A stretch of DNA of 64,000 bases from NCBI GenBank assembly GCA_024803745.1, contig JANJXV010000159.1:246498-310497 (forward strand), written 5' to 3'. Numbering within the stretch: position 1 is the first letter of the stretch; each line of letters starts with the position of its first letter. A program made the position numbers and the translations under genes. The DNA comes from Megascapheus bottae. Lineage: Eukaryota > Chordata > Mammalia > Rodentia > Geomyidae. Positions 42,494 through 57,210 of this stretch are shown one piece after another. The notes beneath the pieces were generated by a model. It saw only the letters and a program-made list of their open reading frames with translations, made no database searches and had not been told where the DNA came from.

Positions 42494-45400
42494 ACACTCC
42501 TCCATTCTATGACTTCAGACACCTTCATTCTATGACTTCACACACCTCCATTTTATTACTTCACACACCTCCATTCTGTGACTTCACACACCTCCATTCT
42601 ATGACTTCACACACCTCCATTCTGTGACTTCACACACCTCCATTCTATGACTTCACAAACCTCCATTCTGAGTTCACAGTCCTCCATTTTATGACTTCAC
42701 ACACCTTCATTCTATGACTTCACACACCTCCATTCTATGACTTCACACACCTCCACTCTATGACTTCACACACCTGCAATTTCACTTCACACACCTTCAT
42801 TCCATGAGTTCACACACCTGCATTGTGGCTTCACACACCTCCATTCTATGATTTCACACACCTCCATTCTGACTTCACACACCTCCATTCTGACTTCACA
42901 CACCTCAATTCTGTGTCTTCACAGACCTCCATTCTGTGACTTCACACACCTCCATTTTGACTTCACACACTTCAATTCTGTGACTTCACACACCTCCTGT
43001 TGTGAGCCAGAGTGGAATCAATCTGTACCTTGGCTTGTATCAGATGATGGCTTTATTGACTTATTCCTTTCTGGCCCTATTCTATGTACATGACCTGAGA
43101 ATTACCATATGAATGTAACACCTGGAGGTTCCTGGGTCAGGAGGAGGGAAGAAGGGGGAGTGGAAAATAAACAGGCAGTATCGGCAGTCTTTACCTGGAC
43201 TGCGGACATCCCGGACCCGCTGTGTCTGTCTCTCTTCTCTTTCTTGCTAGTCCTTGCCCCTGATTTCAGGAACCCCAATCTGCGAACCCAGGTTTGCCGC
43301 CGGTTGGCCCCGGCAACCTCCAGTCTGTGAGTTCACACACCTCCATTCTTTGACTTCACACACCTCCATTCTTGGACTTCACACACCTCCATTCCATGAC
43401 TTCACACACCTCAATTCTATGAGTTCACACACCACCATTCTATGAGTTCACACACCTCCATTTTGACTTCACACACCTCCATTCTATGACTTCATTCTGT
43501 GACTTCACACACCTCCATTCTATGACTTCACAGACCTCGAATCTGTGACTTCACTCACCTCCACTCTATGACTTCACACCCCTCTATTCTATGACTTCAC
43601 ACACCTTCATTCTTACTTCACAAACATCCATTCTATGACTTCACACACCTCCATTCTATGATTTCACACACCTCCATTCTGTGATTCACACACCTGCATT
43701 CTGTGTTCACACACCTCAATTCTGTGACTTCACACACCTCCATTCTGACTTCACACACCTCCATTTTATGACTTCACACAACTCCATTCTGTGACGTCAC
43801 ACACCTCCATTCTATGACTTCACACACCTTCATTATTATTTCACAAAAATCCATTCTATGACTTCACACACCTCCATTCTATGACTTCACACACTTCCAT
43901 TTTTTGACTTCACACACCTCCATTCTAAGATTTCACACACCTCCATTGTGACTTCACACACCTCCAATCTATGAGTTCACACAATCCATTCTGACTTCAC
44001 ACAGTTCCATTCTGTGACTTCACAAAACTCCATTCTATGATTCCACACACCTCCATACTATGCCTTCACACACCTCCATCTATGACTTCACACACCTCCA
44101 TTCTAAGATTTCACACACCTCCATTGTGACTTCACACACATCCATTCTATGAGTTCACACAACTCCATTCTGACTTCACACAGCTCCATTCTGTGACTTC
44201 ACAAAACTCCATTCTATGATTCCACACACCTCCATTCTATGACATCACACACCTCCATTTTTTGACTTCACACACCTGCATTCTAAGATTTCACACACCT
44301 CCATTGTGACTTCACACACCTCCATTCTATGAGTTCACACAATCCATTCTGACTTCCCACAGCTCCATTCTGTGACTTCACAAAACTCCATTCTATGATT
44401 CCACACACCTCCATACTATGTCTTCACACACCTCCATCTATGACTTCACACTCCTCCATTCTGAGTTCACACACCTCCATTCTGTGACTTCACACACCTC
44501 CATTCTGACTTCACACACCTTCATTGTATGACTTCACACACCTCAATTCTATGATTTCACACACCTCCATTCTATGACTTCACACACCTCCATTCTGTGA
44601 CTTCACACACCTCCATTCGTTGACATCAAAAACCACCATTCTATGACTTCACACAACTCAATTTTGACTTCACACACCTCCATTCTATGAGTTCACACAC
44701 CTCCATTTTATGACTTCACACACCTCCATTCTATGACTTCACACACCTCCATTCTATGACTTCACACACCTCCATTCTATGACTTCACACACCTCCATTC
44801 TATGACTTCACACACCTCCATTCGTTGACATCAAAAACCAGCATTCTATGACTTCACACAACCCAATTTTGACTTCACACACCTCCATTCTATGAGTTCA
44901 CACACCTCCATTTTATGACTTCACACACTTCCATTCTATGACTTCACACACCTCCATTCTATGACTTCACACACCTCCATTCTGTGACTTCAAACAACTC
45001 CACTCTATGACTTCAAACACCTTCATTCTTAATTCACAAACATCCATTCTGTGACTTCACACACCTCCATTCTGTGACTTCACACACCTTCATTCTGACT
45101 TCACACACATCCATTCTGTGACTTCACACACCTCAATTCTGTAACTATTCACACCTCCATTCTGACCTCACACACCTCCATTCTATGACTTCACACACCT
45201 CCATGCTATGACTTCACACACCTCCATTTTGTGACTTCACACACCTAAATTCTATGCCTTCACACACCTCCATTTTGACTTCACACACCTCCATTCTATG
45301 AGTTCACACACCTCCATTCTGACTTCACACACCTCCATTCTATGACTTCACACACATCCATTCTGACTTCACACAGCTCCACTGTGTGACTTCACAAAAA

Positions 45401-46089
45401 TCTATTCTATGATTTCACACACCTCCATACTATGACTTCACACACCTCCATCTATGACTTCACACAACTCCATTCTGAGTTCACACACCTCCATTCTGTA
45501 ACTTCACACACCTCCATTCTGACTTCACTCACCTCCATTGTATGACTTCACACACCTCCATTCTGTGACTTCAGACACCTCCATTCTATGACTTCACACA
45601 CTTCAATTGTGACGTCACACACCTCCATTCTCTGAATTCACAAATCTCCATTCTATGACTTCACACACCTCCATTCTGACTTTACACACCTCCATTCTAT
45701 GACTTCACAGACCTCGAATTTTTTGTCTTCAGTCACCTCCAATGTATGACTTCACACTACTCCATTCTATGACTTCCCACACCTTCTTTCTATGACTTCA
45801 CCCACCTTCCTTCTATGACCGCACACCTCCATTCGAGACTTCACACACCTCCATTGTGTGACTTCACACACCTCCATTCTGTGACTTCACACAACTCCAT
45901 TCTTTGACTTCACACCCCTCTATTCTATAACTTCACACACCTTCATTCTTACTTCACAAACATCCATTCTATGACTTCACACACCTCCATTCTATGATTT
46001 CACACACCTCCATTCTGTGATTCACACACCTGCATTCTGTGTTTACACACCTCAATTCTTTGACTTCACACACCTCCATTCTATGATTT
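42494..46089 (+). repeat. Block B of unit 2
   Basis: Counterpart of 27235-30830, with the 70-bp segment retained near 45700-45770. Small differences from unit 1 include CAACTCAATTTTG near 44655 (unit 1 has CAACTCCATTTTG) and TGACCTCACACACC near 45163 (unit 1 has TGACTTCACACACC). Confidence 0.8.
42998..43315 (+). mobile_element. Solo LTR, copy B2
   Basis: Counterpart of the copy at 27739. It has the lineage B mark CAGATGATGG but keeps the common CTTTCTTGCTAG. ACCTCC flanks on both sides; AATAAA at 43166-43171. Because it keeps the common base, the change in the unit 1 partner is younger than the large duplication. Confidence 0.8.
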
Positions 46090-49000
46090 CACACACCTCC
46101 ATTCTATGACTTCACACACTTCCATTCTATGACTTCACACACCTCCATTCTGACTTCACACACCTCAATTCTTTGACTTCACACACCTCCATTCTATGAT
46201 TTCACATACCTCCATTCTATGACTTCACACACCTCCATTCTATGACTTCACACACCTCATTTCTGAGTTGACACACCTCCATCCTGTGATTTCACACACC
46301 TCCAATCTGACTTCACACACCTCCATTCTATGACTTCACACACCTAAATGCGTTGACATCAAAAACAACCATTCTATGACTTCACACAACTCCATTGTGA
46401 CTTCACACACCTCCATTCTATGAATTCACACACCTCCATTTTATGACTTCACACACTTCCATTATATGACTTCACACACCTCCATTCTTTGACTTCAAAC
46501 ACCTCCATTTTGAGTACACAAAACTCCATTCTGTGACTTCACACACCTCCATTCTATGAATTCACACACCTCCATTCTATGACTTCACACAATTCCATTC
46601 TATGACTTCACACACCTCCATTCTTTGACTTCAAACACCTCCATTTTGAGTACACAAACCTCCATTCTGTGACTTCACACACCTCCATTCTATGAATTCA
46701 CACACCTCCATTCTATGACTTCACACACCTCCATTCTATGACTTCACCACCTTCATTCTTACTTCTCAAACATCCATTCTATGACTTCACACACCTCCAT
46801 TATATGACTTCATAAACCTCCCTTCTGTGACTTCACACACCTCCATTCTGAGTTCACACACCTCCATTCTGTGACTTCACACACCACCATTTTGACTTCA
46901 CACACCTCCATTCTATGACTTCACACGCTTCAATTCTATGATTTCACACACCTCCATTCTGTGACTTCACACACCTCCATTGTGAGTTCACACACCTCCA
47001 TTCTGTGACTTCACACACCTCCATTCTGTGACTTCACACACCTCCATTCTATGACTTCACACACCTCCATTTTATGACTTCACACACCTCCATTCTATGA
47101 ATTCACACACCTCCATTCTGTGACTTCACACACCTACATTGTATGACTTCACACACCTCCATTCTTTGACTTCACCTACCTCCATTCTGAGATCACACCC
47201 CTCCATTCTGTGACTTCACACACCTCCATTCTGTGACTTCACACACCTCCGTTTTGACTTCACACACTTCCATTCTGTGACTTCACACACCTCCATTCTG
47301 TGACTTCACACACCTCTATTGTTTCACTTCACACACCCCCATTCTTTGACTTCACACACCTCCATTCCATGACTTCACACACCTCCATTCTATGAGTTCA
47401 CACACCTTCATTCTTACTTCAGAAACATCCATTCTCTGACTTCACACACCTCCATTCTATGACTTCTCAAACCTCCATTCTGTGAGTTCACACACCTCCA
47501 TTCTAGGACTTCACACACCTCCATTCTGTGGCTTCACACACCTCCATTCTGAGTTCACACACCTCCATTCTGTGACTTCACACACCTCCATTCTGTGACT
47601 TCACACTCCTACATTGTATGACTTCACACACCTCCATTCTTTGCCTTCACCTACCTCCATTCTGAGTTCACACCCCTCCGTTCTGTGACTTCACACACCT
47701 TCATTCTGTGACTTCACACACCTCCATTCTATGACTTCACACACCTCCATTCTATGACTTCACACACCTCCATTCTGTGATTTCACACACCTCCATTCTA
47801 TGACTTCACACACCTCCATTGTGACCTCACACACCACGATTCTACGATTTCACACACTTCCATTTTGACTTCACACACCTCCATTCTATGCCTTCACTCA
47901 CTGCCATTCTGACTTCACACAGCTTCATTCTGAGACTTCACAAACCTCCATTCTATGATTTCACACACCTCCATACCATGATTTCACACACGTCCATCTA
48001 TGACTTCACACACCTCCATTCTGACTTCACACACCTCCATTCTATGACTTCACACACCTCCCTTCTGTGACTACACACCTCCATTCTATGACTTCACACA
48101 CTTCCATTGTGACGTCACACACCTCCATTCTATGAGTTAACACATCTCCATTCTATGACTTCACACACCTCCATTCTGACTTCACACACCTCCATTCTAT
48201 GACTTCATAGACATCGAATGTGACTTCACTCACCTCCACTCTATGACTTCACACTCCTCCATTCTATGACTTCCCACACCTCCTTTCTATGACTTCACCC
48301 AACTCCATTCAGCGACTTCACACCTCTATTCTGACTTCACACACCTCCATTCTGTGACTTCACACACCTCCATTCTATGACTTCACACACCTCCATTCTA
48401 TGACTACACACACCTCCATTCTTTGACTTCACACACCACTATTCTATGACTTCACACACCTTCATTCTTACTTCACAAACATCCATTCTATGACTTCACA
48501 CACCTCCATTCTACGACTTCACACACCTCCATTATGTGACTTCACACACCTCCATTCTGTGACTTCACACAGATCCATTCTATGACTTCACACAACTCCA
48601 TTCTGTGACGTCACACACCTCAATTCTTTGACTTCACACACCTTCATTCTTACTTCTCAAACATCCATTCTATGACTTCACACACATACATTCTATCATT
48701 TCACACACCTCCATTTTGTGACTTCACACACCTCCATTCTATGATTTCACACACCTCCATTGTGAATTCACACACCTCCATTATATGAGTTCACACACCT
48801 CCATTCTGACTTCACACACCTCCATTCTATGACTTCACACACCTCCATTCTGACTTCACACAGTCCATTCTGTGAGTTTACAAAACTCCTTTCTATAATT
48901 TCACACACCTCCATGCTATGACTTCCCACACCTCCATCTATGACTTCACACACCTCCATTCTGAGTTCACATACCTCCATTCTGTGACTTCACACACCTC

Positions 49001-50640
49001 CATTTGTGACTTCACACACCACCTTTTTGACTTCACACTCCCCCGTTTTGACTTCACACACTTCCAATCTGTGACTTCCCACACCTCCATTCTGTGACTT
49101 CACACACCTCTATTTTTTGACTTCACACACCTCCATTCCTTGACTTCACACACCTCCATTCCATGACTTCACACCTCCAATCTATGAGTTCACACACCTC
49201 CATTCTATGGGTTCACATACCTTAATTTTCACTTCACACACCTCCATTCTATGACTTCACACACATTCAGTCTTACTTTAGAAACATCCATTCTATGACT
49301 TCACACACCTCCTTTGTATGTCTTCACAAACCTCCATTCTGTGACTTCACACACCTCCATTCTATGACTTCACAAACCTCCATTCTGTGACTTCACACAC
49401 CTCATTTCTGAGTTCACACACCTCCTTTCTATGACTTCACACACTTCCATTCTATGACTTCATACACTTCCATTCTGTGGCTTCACACACCTACATTCTG
49501 AGTTCACACACCTCCATTCTGTGACTTCACACACCTCCATTCTGTGACTTCACACACCTCAATTCTGTGACTTCACACACCTCGATCCTATGACTTCACA
49601 TACCTCCTTTCAATGAATTAACACACCTCCATTCTGTGATTTCACAAACCTCCATTCTATGACTTCACCCACCTCTATTCTGTGACTTCACACACCTTCA
49701 TTCTGAGTTCACACACCTCCATTCTATGACTTCACCACCTCTATTCTGTGACTTCACACACCTCCATTCTTAGTTCACACACCTCCATTCTATGACTTCA
49801 CAAACCTCCATTCTGAGTTCACACACCTCCATTCTATGACTTCACACACCTCCATTCTATGACTTCACTCACCTCCATTCTGACTTCACACACCTCCATT
49901 CTGACTTCACACACCTTAATTCTGTGACTTCACACACCTCCATTCTATGACTTCACTCACCTCCATTCTGACTTCACACACCTCCATTCTGACTTCACAC
50001 ACCTTAATTCTGTGACTTCACACACCTCCATTTCTGAGTTCACACACCTCCTTTCTATGACTTCACACACTTCCATTCTATGACTTCATACACTGCCATT
50101 CTGTGGCTTCACACACCTACATTCTGAGTTCACACACCTCCATTCTGTGACTTCACACACCTCCATTCTGTGACTTCACACACCTCCATTCTGTGACTTC
50201 ACACACCTAGATCCTATGACTTCACATACCTCCTTTCAATGAATTAACACACCTCAATTCTGTGATTTCACAAACCTCCATTCTATGACTTCACCCACCT
50301 CTATTCTGTGACTTCACACACCTCCATTCTGAGTTCACACACCTCCATTCTATGACTTCACAAACCTCCATTCTGAGTTCACAGACCTCCATTCTATGAC
50401 TTCACACACCTCCATTCTATGACTTCACTCACCTCCATTCTGACTTCACACACCTCCGTTCTGACTTCACACACCTCAATTCTGTGACTTCACACACCTC
50501 CATTCTATGATTTCACACACTTCCATTCTATGACTTCACACACCTCCATTCTATGACTTCACACGCCTTCATTCTTACTTCACAAACATCCATTCTGTGA
50601 GTTCACACACCTCCATTCTGTGACTTCACACACCTTCATT
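46090..50640 (+). repeat. LTR-free first-family HOR segment of unit 2
   Basis: Counterpart of 30831-35380 at +15,259 bp, with the 44-bp insertion near 46370, the beta markers near 48690 and 49730, and the 88-bp module pair near 49870-50000. No gene or non-satellite sequence. Confidence 0.78.
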
Positions 50641-53402
50641 CTGACTTCACACACCTCCATTCTGTGACTTCACACACCTCAATTCTGTGACTTCACACAC
50701 CTCCATTCTGACTTCACACACCTCCATTCTATGACTTCACACGCCTCCATTCGTTGACATCAAAAACCACCATTCTATGACTTCACACAACTCCATTTTG
50801 ACTTCACACACCTCAATACTATGACTTCACACACCTCCATTCTATGACTTCACACACCTCCATTCTGTGACTTCACACACCTCCACTCTATGACTTCAAA
50901 CATCTTCATTCTTACGTCGCAAACATCCATTCTGTGAGTTCACACACCTCCATTCTGTGACTTCACACACCTTCATTCTGACTTCACACACCTCCATTCT
51001 GTGACTTCACACACCTCAATTCTGTGACTTCACACACCTCCATTCTGACTTCACACACCTCCATTCTATGATTTCACACACCTCCATTCTATGACTACAC
51101 ACACCTCCATTCTGTGACTTCACACCCACCTTTTTGACTTCACACACCTCCATTCTGTGACTTCACACACCTCCATTCTGTGACTTCACACACCTCCGTT
51201 TTGACTTCACACACTTCCATTCTGTGACTTCACACACCTCCATTCTGTGACTTCACACACCTCTATTGTTTCACTTCACACACCTCCATTCTTTGACTTC
51301 ACTTACCTCCATTCCATGACTTCACACACCTCCATTCCATGACTTCACACACCTCCGTTCTGTGACTTCACACACCTCCATTCTATGACTTCACAAACCT
51401 CCATTCTGAGTTCACAGTCCTCCATTCTATGACTTCAGACACCTTCATTCTATGACTTCACACACCTCCATTCTATGACTTCACACACCTCCATTCTGTG
51501 ACTTCACACACCTCCATTCTATGACTTCACACACCTCCATTCTGTGACTTCACACACCTCCATTCTATGACTTCACAAACCTCCATTCTGAGTTCACAGT
51601 CCTCCATTCTATGACTTCACACACCTTCATTCTATGACTTCACACACCTCCATTCTATGACTTCACACACCTCCATTCTGACTTCACACACCTCCATTCT
51701 GACTTCACACACCTCAATTCTGTGGCTTCACAGACCTCCATTCTGTGACTTCACACACCTCCATTTTGACTTCACACACTTCAATTCTGTGACTTCACAC
51801 ACCTCCTGTTGTGAGCCAGAGTGGAATCAATCTGTACCTTGGCTTGTATCAGACGATGGCTTTATTGACTTATTCCTTTCTGGCCCTATTCTATGTACAT
51901 GACCTGAGAATTACCATATGAATGTAACACCTGGAGGTTCCTGGGTCAGGAGGAGGGAAGAAGGGGGAGTGGAAAATAAACAGGCAGTATCGGCAGTCTT
52001 TACCTGGACTGCGGACATCCCGGACCCGCTGTGTCTGTCTCTCTTCTCTTTCTTGCTAGTCCTAGCCCCTGATTTCAGGAACCCCAATCTGCGAACCCAG
52101 GTTTGCCGCCGGTTGGCCCCGGCAACCTCCAGTCTGTGAGTTCACACAAATCCATTCTTTGACTTCACACACCTCCATTCTTGGACTTCACACACCTCCA
52201 TTCCATGACTTCACACACCTCAATTCTATGAGTTCACACACCACCATTCTATGAGTTCACACACCTCCATTTTGACTTCACACACCTCCATTCTATGACT
52301 TCATTCTGTGACTTCACACACCTCCATTCTATGACTTCACAGACCTCGAATCTGTGACTTCACTCACCTCCACTCTATGACTTCACACCCCTCTATTCTA
52401 TGACTTCACACACCTTCATTCTTACTTCACAAACATCCATTCTATGACTTCACACACCTCCATTCTATGATTTCACACACCTCCATTCTGTGATTCACAC
52501 ACCTGCATTCTGTGTTCACACACCTCAATTCTGTGACTTCACACACCTCCATTCTGTGACTTCACACACCTCCACTCTATGACTTCAAACATCTTCATTC
52601 TTACGTCGCAAACATCCATTCTGTGAGTTCACACACCTCCATTCTGTGACTTCACACACCTTCATTCTGACTTCACACACCTCCATTCTGTGACTTCACA
52701 CACCTCAATTCTGTGACTTCACACACCTCCATTCTGACTTCACACACCTCCATTCTATGATTTCACACACCTCCATTCTATGACTACACACACCTCCATT
52801 CTGTGACTTCACACCCACCTTTTTGACTTCACACACCTCCATTCTGTGACTTCACACACCTCCATTCTGTGACTTCACACACCTCCGTTTTGACTTCACA
52901 CACTTCCATTCTGTGACTTCACACACCTCCATTCTGTGACTTCACACACCTCTATTGTTTCACTTCACACACCTCCATTCTTTGACTTCACTTACCTCCA
53001 TTCCATGACTTCACACACCTCCATTCCATGACTTCACACACCTCCGTTCTGTGACTTCACACACCTCCATTCTATGACTTCACAAACCTCCATTCTGAGT
53101 TCACAGTCCTCCATTCTATGACTTCAGACACCTTCATTCTATGACTTCACACACCTCCATTCTATGACTTCACACACCTCCATTCTGTGACTTCACACAC
53201 CTCCATTCTATGACTTCACACACCTCCATTCTGTGACTTCACACACCTCCATTCTATGACTTCACAAACCTCCATTCTGAGTTCACAGTCCTCCATTCTA
53301 TGACTTCACACACCTTCATTCTATGACTTCACACACCTCCATTCTATGACTTCACACACCTCCATTCTGACTTCACACACCTCCATTCTGACTTCACACA
53401 CC
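50641..53402 (+). repeat. Block C of unit 2 with 1,689-bp duplication
   Basis: Counterpart of 35381-38143. Here the second 1,689-bp copy is complete and continues into an LTR at 53496, whereas in unit 1 the same copy stops short and switches to the block A lead. The point where the two units cease to align (about 38143 and 53402) is therefore a breakpoint of the super-HOR. Confidence 0.78.
51807..52124 (+). mobile_element. Solo LTR, copy C2
   Basis: Counterpart of the copy at 36548: same lineage C mark TAGTCCTAGCCCC and same CACACAAATCC downstream. ACCTCC flanks on both sides; AATAAA at 51975-51980. No difference from its partner was noticed. Confidence 0.8.
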
Positions 53403-53495
53403 TCAATTCTGTGGCTTCACAGACCTCCATTCTGTGACTTCACACACCTCCATTTTGACTTCACACACTTCAATTCTGTGACTTCACACACCTCC

Positions 53496-53813
53496 TGTTG
53501 TGAGCCAGAGTGGAATCAATCTGTACCTTGGCTTGTATCAGACGATGGCTTTATTGACTTATTCCTTTCTGGCCCTATTCTATGTACATGACCTGAGAAT
53601 TACCATATGAATGTAACACCTGGAGGTTCCTGGGTCAGGAGGAGGGAAGAAGGGGGAGTGGAAAATAAACAGGCAGTATCGGCAGTCTTTACCTGGACTG
53701 CGGACATCCCGGACCCGCTGTGTCTGTCTCTCTTCTCTTTCTTGCTAGTCCTAGCCCCTGATTTCAGGAACCCCAATCTGCGAACCCAGGTTTGCCGCCG
53801 GTTGGCCCCGGCA
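53496..53813 (+). mobile_element. Solo LTR, copy C3
   Basis: Lies 1,689 bp after copy C2 and shares its lineage C mark. AATAAA at 53664-53669, ACCTCC on both sides. The downstream unit reads CACACACCTCC, not CACACAAATCC, so the AAATCC change in C1 and C2 is not shared. It has no counterpart in unit 1, where the 1,689-bp copy is truncated just upstream. Confidence 0.8.
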
Positions 53814-56570
53814 ACCTCCAGTCTGTGAGTTCACACACCTCCATTCTTTGACTTCACACAGCTCCATTCTTGGACTTCACACACCTCCATTCCATGACTT
53901 CACACACCTCCATTCTATGAGTTCACACACCACCATTCTATGAGTTCACACACCTCCATTTTGACTTCACACACCTCCATTCTATGACTTCATTCTGTGA
54001 CTTCACACACCTCCATTCTATGACTTCACAGACCTCGAATCTGTGACTTCACTCACCTCCACTCTATGACTTCACACCCCTCTATTCTATGACTTCACAC
54101 ACCTTCATTCTTACTTCACAAACATCCATTCTATGACTTCACACACCTCCATTCTATGATTTCACACACCTCCATTCTGTGATTCACACACCTGCATTCT
54201 GTGTTCACACACCTCAATTCTGTGACTTCACACACCTCCATTCTGACTTCACACACCTCCATTTTATGACTTCACACAACTCCATTCTGTGACGTCACAC
54301 ACCTCCATTCTATGACTTCACACACCTTCATTATTATTTCACAAAAATCCATTCTATGACTTCACACACCTCCATTCTATGACTTCACACACCTCCATTT
54401 TTTGACTTCACACACCTCCATTCTAAGATTTCACACACCTCCATTGTGACTTCACACACCTCCAATCTATGAGTTCACACAATCCATTCTGACTTCACAC
54501 AGTTCCATTCTGTGACTTCACAAAACTCCATTCTATGATTCCACACACCTCCATACTATGCCTTCACACACCTCCATCTATGACTTCACACACCTCCATT
54601 CTAAGATTTCACACACCTCCATTGTGACTTCACACACATCCATTCTATGAGTTCACACAACTCCATTCTGACTTCACACAGCTCCATTCTGTGACTTCAC
54701 AAAACTCCATTCTATGATTCCACACACCTCCATTCTATGACATCACACACCTCCATTTTTTGACTTCACACACCTGCATTCTAAGATTTCACACACCTCC
54801 ATTGTGACTTCACACACCTCCAGTCTATGAGTTCACACAATCCATTCTGACTTCACACACCTCCATTCTGTGACTTCACAAAACTCCATTCTATGATTCC
54901 ACACACCTCCATACTATGTCTTCACACACCTCCATCTATGACTTCACACTCCTCCATTCTGAGTTCACACACCTCCATTCTGTGACTTCACACACCTCCA
55001 TTCTGACTTCACACACCTTCATTGTATGACTTCACACACCTCAATTCTATGACTTCACACACCTCCATTCTATGACTTCACACACCTCCATTCTGTGACT
55101 TCACACACCTCCATTCGTTGACATCAAAAACCACCATTCTATGACTTCACACAACTCCATTTTGACTTCACACACCTCCATTCTATGAGTTCACACACCT
55201 CCATTTTTTGACTTCACACACCTCCATTCTATGACTTCACACACCTCAATTCTATGACTTCACACACCTCCATTCTATGACTTCACACACCTCCATTCTA
55301 TGACTTCACACACCTCCATTCGTTGACATCAAAAACCAGCATTCTATGACTTCACACAACTCAATTTTGACTTCACACACCTCCATTCTATGAGTTCACA
55401 CACCTCCATTTTATGACTTCACACACTTCCATTCTATGACTTCACACACCTCCATTCTATGACTTCACACACCTCCATTCTGTGACTTCACACAACTCCA
55501 CTCTATGACTTCAAACACCTTCATTCTTACTTCACAAACATCCATTCTGTGACTTCACACACCTCCATTCTGTGACTTCACACACCTTCATTCTGACTTC
55601 ACACACATCCATTCTGTGACTTCACACACCTCAATTCTGTAACTATACACACCTCCATTCTGACTTCACACACCTCCATTCTATGACTTCACACACCTCC
55701 ATTCTATGACTTCACACACCTCCATTTTGTGATTTCACACACCTAAATTCTATGCCTTCACACACCTCCATTGTGACTTCACACACTTCCATTCTATGAG
55801 TTCACACACCTCCATTCTGACTTCACACACCTCCATTCTATGACTTCACACACATCCATTCTGACTTCACACAGCACCACTGTGTGACTTCACAAAAATC
55901 TATTCTATGATTTCACACACCTCCATACTATGACTTCACACACCTCCATCTATGACTTCACACACCTCCATTCTGAGTTCACACACCTCCATTCTGTAAC
56001 TTCACACACCTCCATTCTGACTTCACTCACCTCCGTTGTATGACTTCACACACCTCCATTCTGTGACTTCAGACACCTCCATTCTATGACTTCACACACT
56101 TCAATTCTGACGTCACACACCTCCATTCTCTGAATTCACAAATCTCCATTCTATGACTTCACACACCTCCATTCTGACTTTACACACCTCCATTCTATGA
56201 CTTCACAGACCTCGAATTTTTTGTCTTCAGTCACCTCCAATGTATGACTTCACACTACTCCATTCTATGACTTCCCACACCTTCTTTCTATGACTTCACC
56301 CACCTTCCTTCTATGACCGCACACCTCCATTCGAGACTTCACACACCTCCATTGTGTGAATTCACACACCTCCATTCTGTGACTTCACACACCTCCATTC
56401 TTTGACTTCACACCCCTCTATTCTATAACTTCACACACCTTCATTCTTACTTCACAAACATCCATTCTATGACTTCACACACCTCCATTCTATGATTTCA
56501 CACACCTCCATTCTGTGATTCACACACCTGCATTCTGTGTTTACACACCTCAATTCTGTGACTTCACACA
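53814..56570 (+). repeat. Downstream flank of the last LTR, block B type
   Basis: Follows the order of units found after LTR copies A and B: the 10-bp-deleted unit near 53985, the TGACGTCA palindrome at 54290, two TTCGTTGACATCAAAA units (about 55117 and 55321) and the ACCTCGAATTTTTT unit near 56207 that block A lacks. It is more diverged from block B than unit 1 and unit 2 are from each other. Confidence 0.75.
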
Positions 56571-57210
56571 CCTCCATTCTGACTTCACACACCTCCATTC
56601 TATGACTTCACACAACTCCATTCTGTGACGTCACACACCTCCATTCTATGACTTCACACACCTTCATTATTATTTCACAAAAATCCATTCTATGACTTCA
56701 CACACCTCCATTCTATGACTTCAAACACCTCCATTTTTTGACCTCACACACCTCCATTCTAAGATTTCACACACCTCCATTGTGACTTCACACACCACCA
56801 TTCTATGAGTTCACACAATCCATTCTGACTTCACACAGCTCCATTCTGTGACTTCACAAAACTCCATTCTATGATTCCACACACCTCCATACTATGTTTT
56901 CACACACCTCCATCTATGACTTCACACACCTCCATTCTAAGATTTCACACACCTCCATTGTGACTTCACACACCTCCTTTCTATGAGTTCACACAACTAT
57001 ATTCTGACTTCACACAGCTCCATTCTGTGACTTCACAAAACTCCATTCTATGATTCCACACACCTCCATTCTATGACTTCACACACCTCCATTTTTTGAC
57101 TTCACACACCTCCATTCTAAGATTTCACACACCTCCATTGTGACTTCACACACCTCCAGTCTATGAGTTCACACAATACATTCTGACTTCACACACCTCC
57201 ATTCTGTGAC
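54291..57210 (+). repeat. 2,336-bp direct repeat
   Basis: After about 56530 the sequence starts over. GACGTCACAC is at 54291 and 56627, and AAGATTTCAC at 54425 and 56761, both 2,336 bp apart. The second copy covers only about 600 bp before the order changes near 57200, at the CAACTCTATTGTTTCAC unit. Confidence 0.75.

Larger units (their letters stand above)
38161..53400 (+). repeat. 15,259-bp super-HOR, unit 2
   Basis: Repeats unit 1 at +15,259 bp with few differences. Corresponding parts: lead 38161-38966, block A about 38967-42493, block B about 42494-46089, LTR-free HOR segment about 46090-50640, block C about 50641-53402. Seen differences include TTCTTGCTAG against TTCTTTCTAG in the B-copy LTR and ATTTTATGAC near 46439 against ATTTAATGAC near 31181. 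Such low divergence between 15-kb copies suggests a recent duplication or ongoing homogenisation. Confidence 0.85.
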
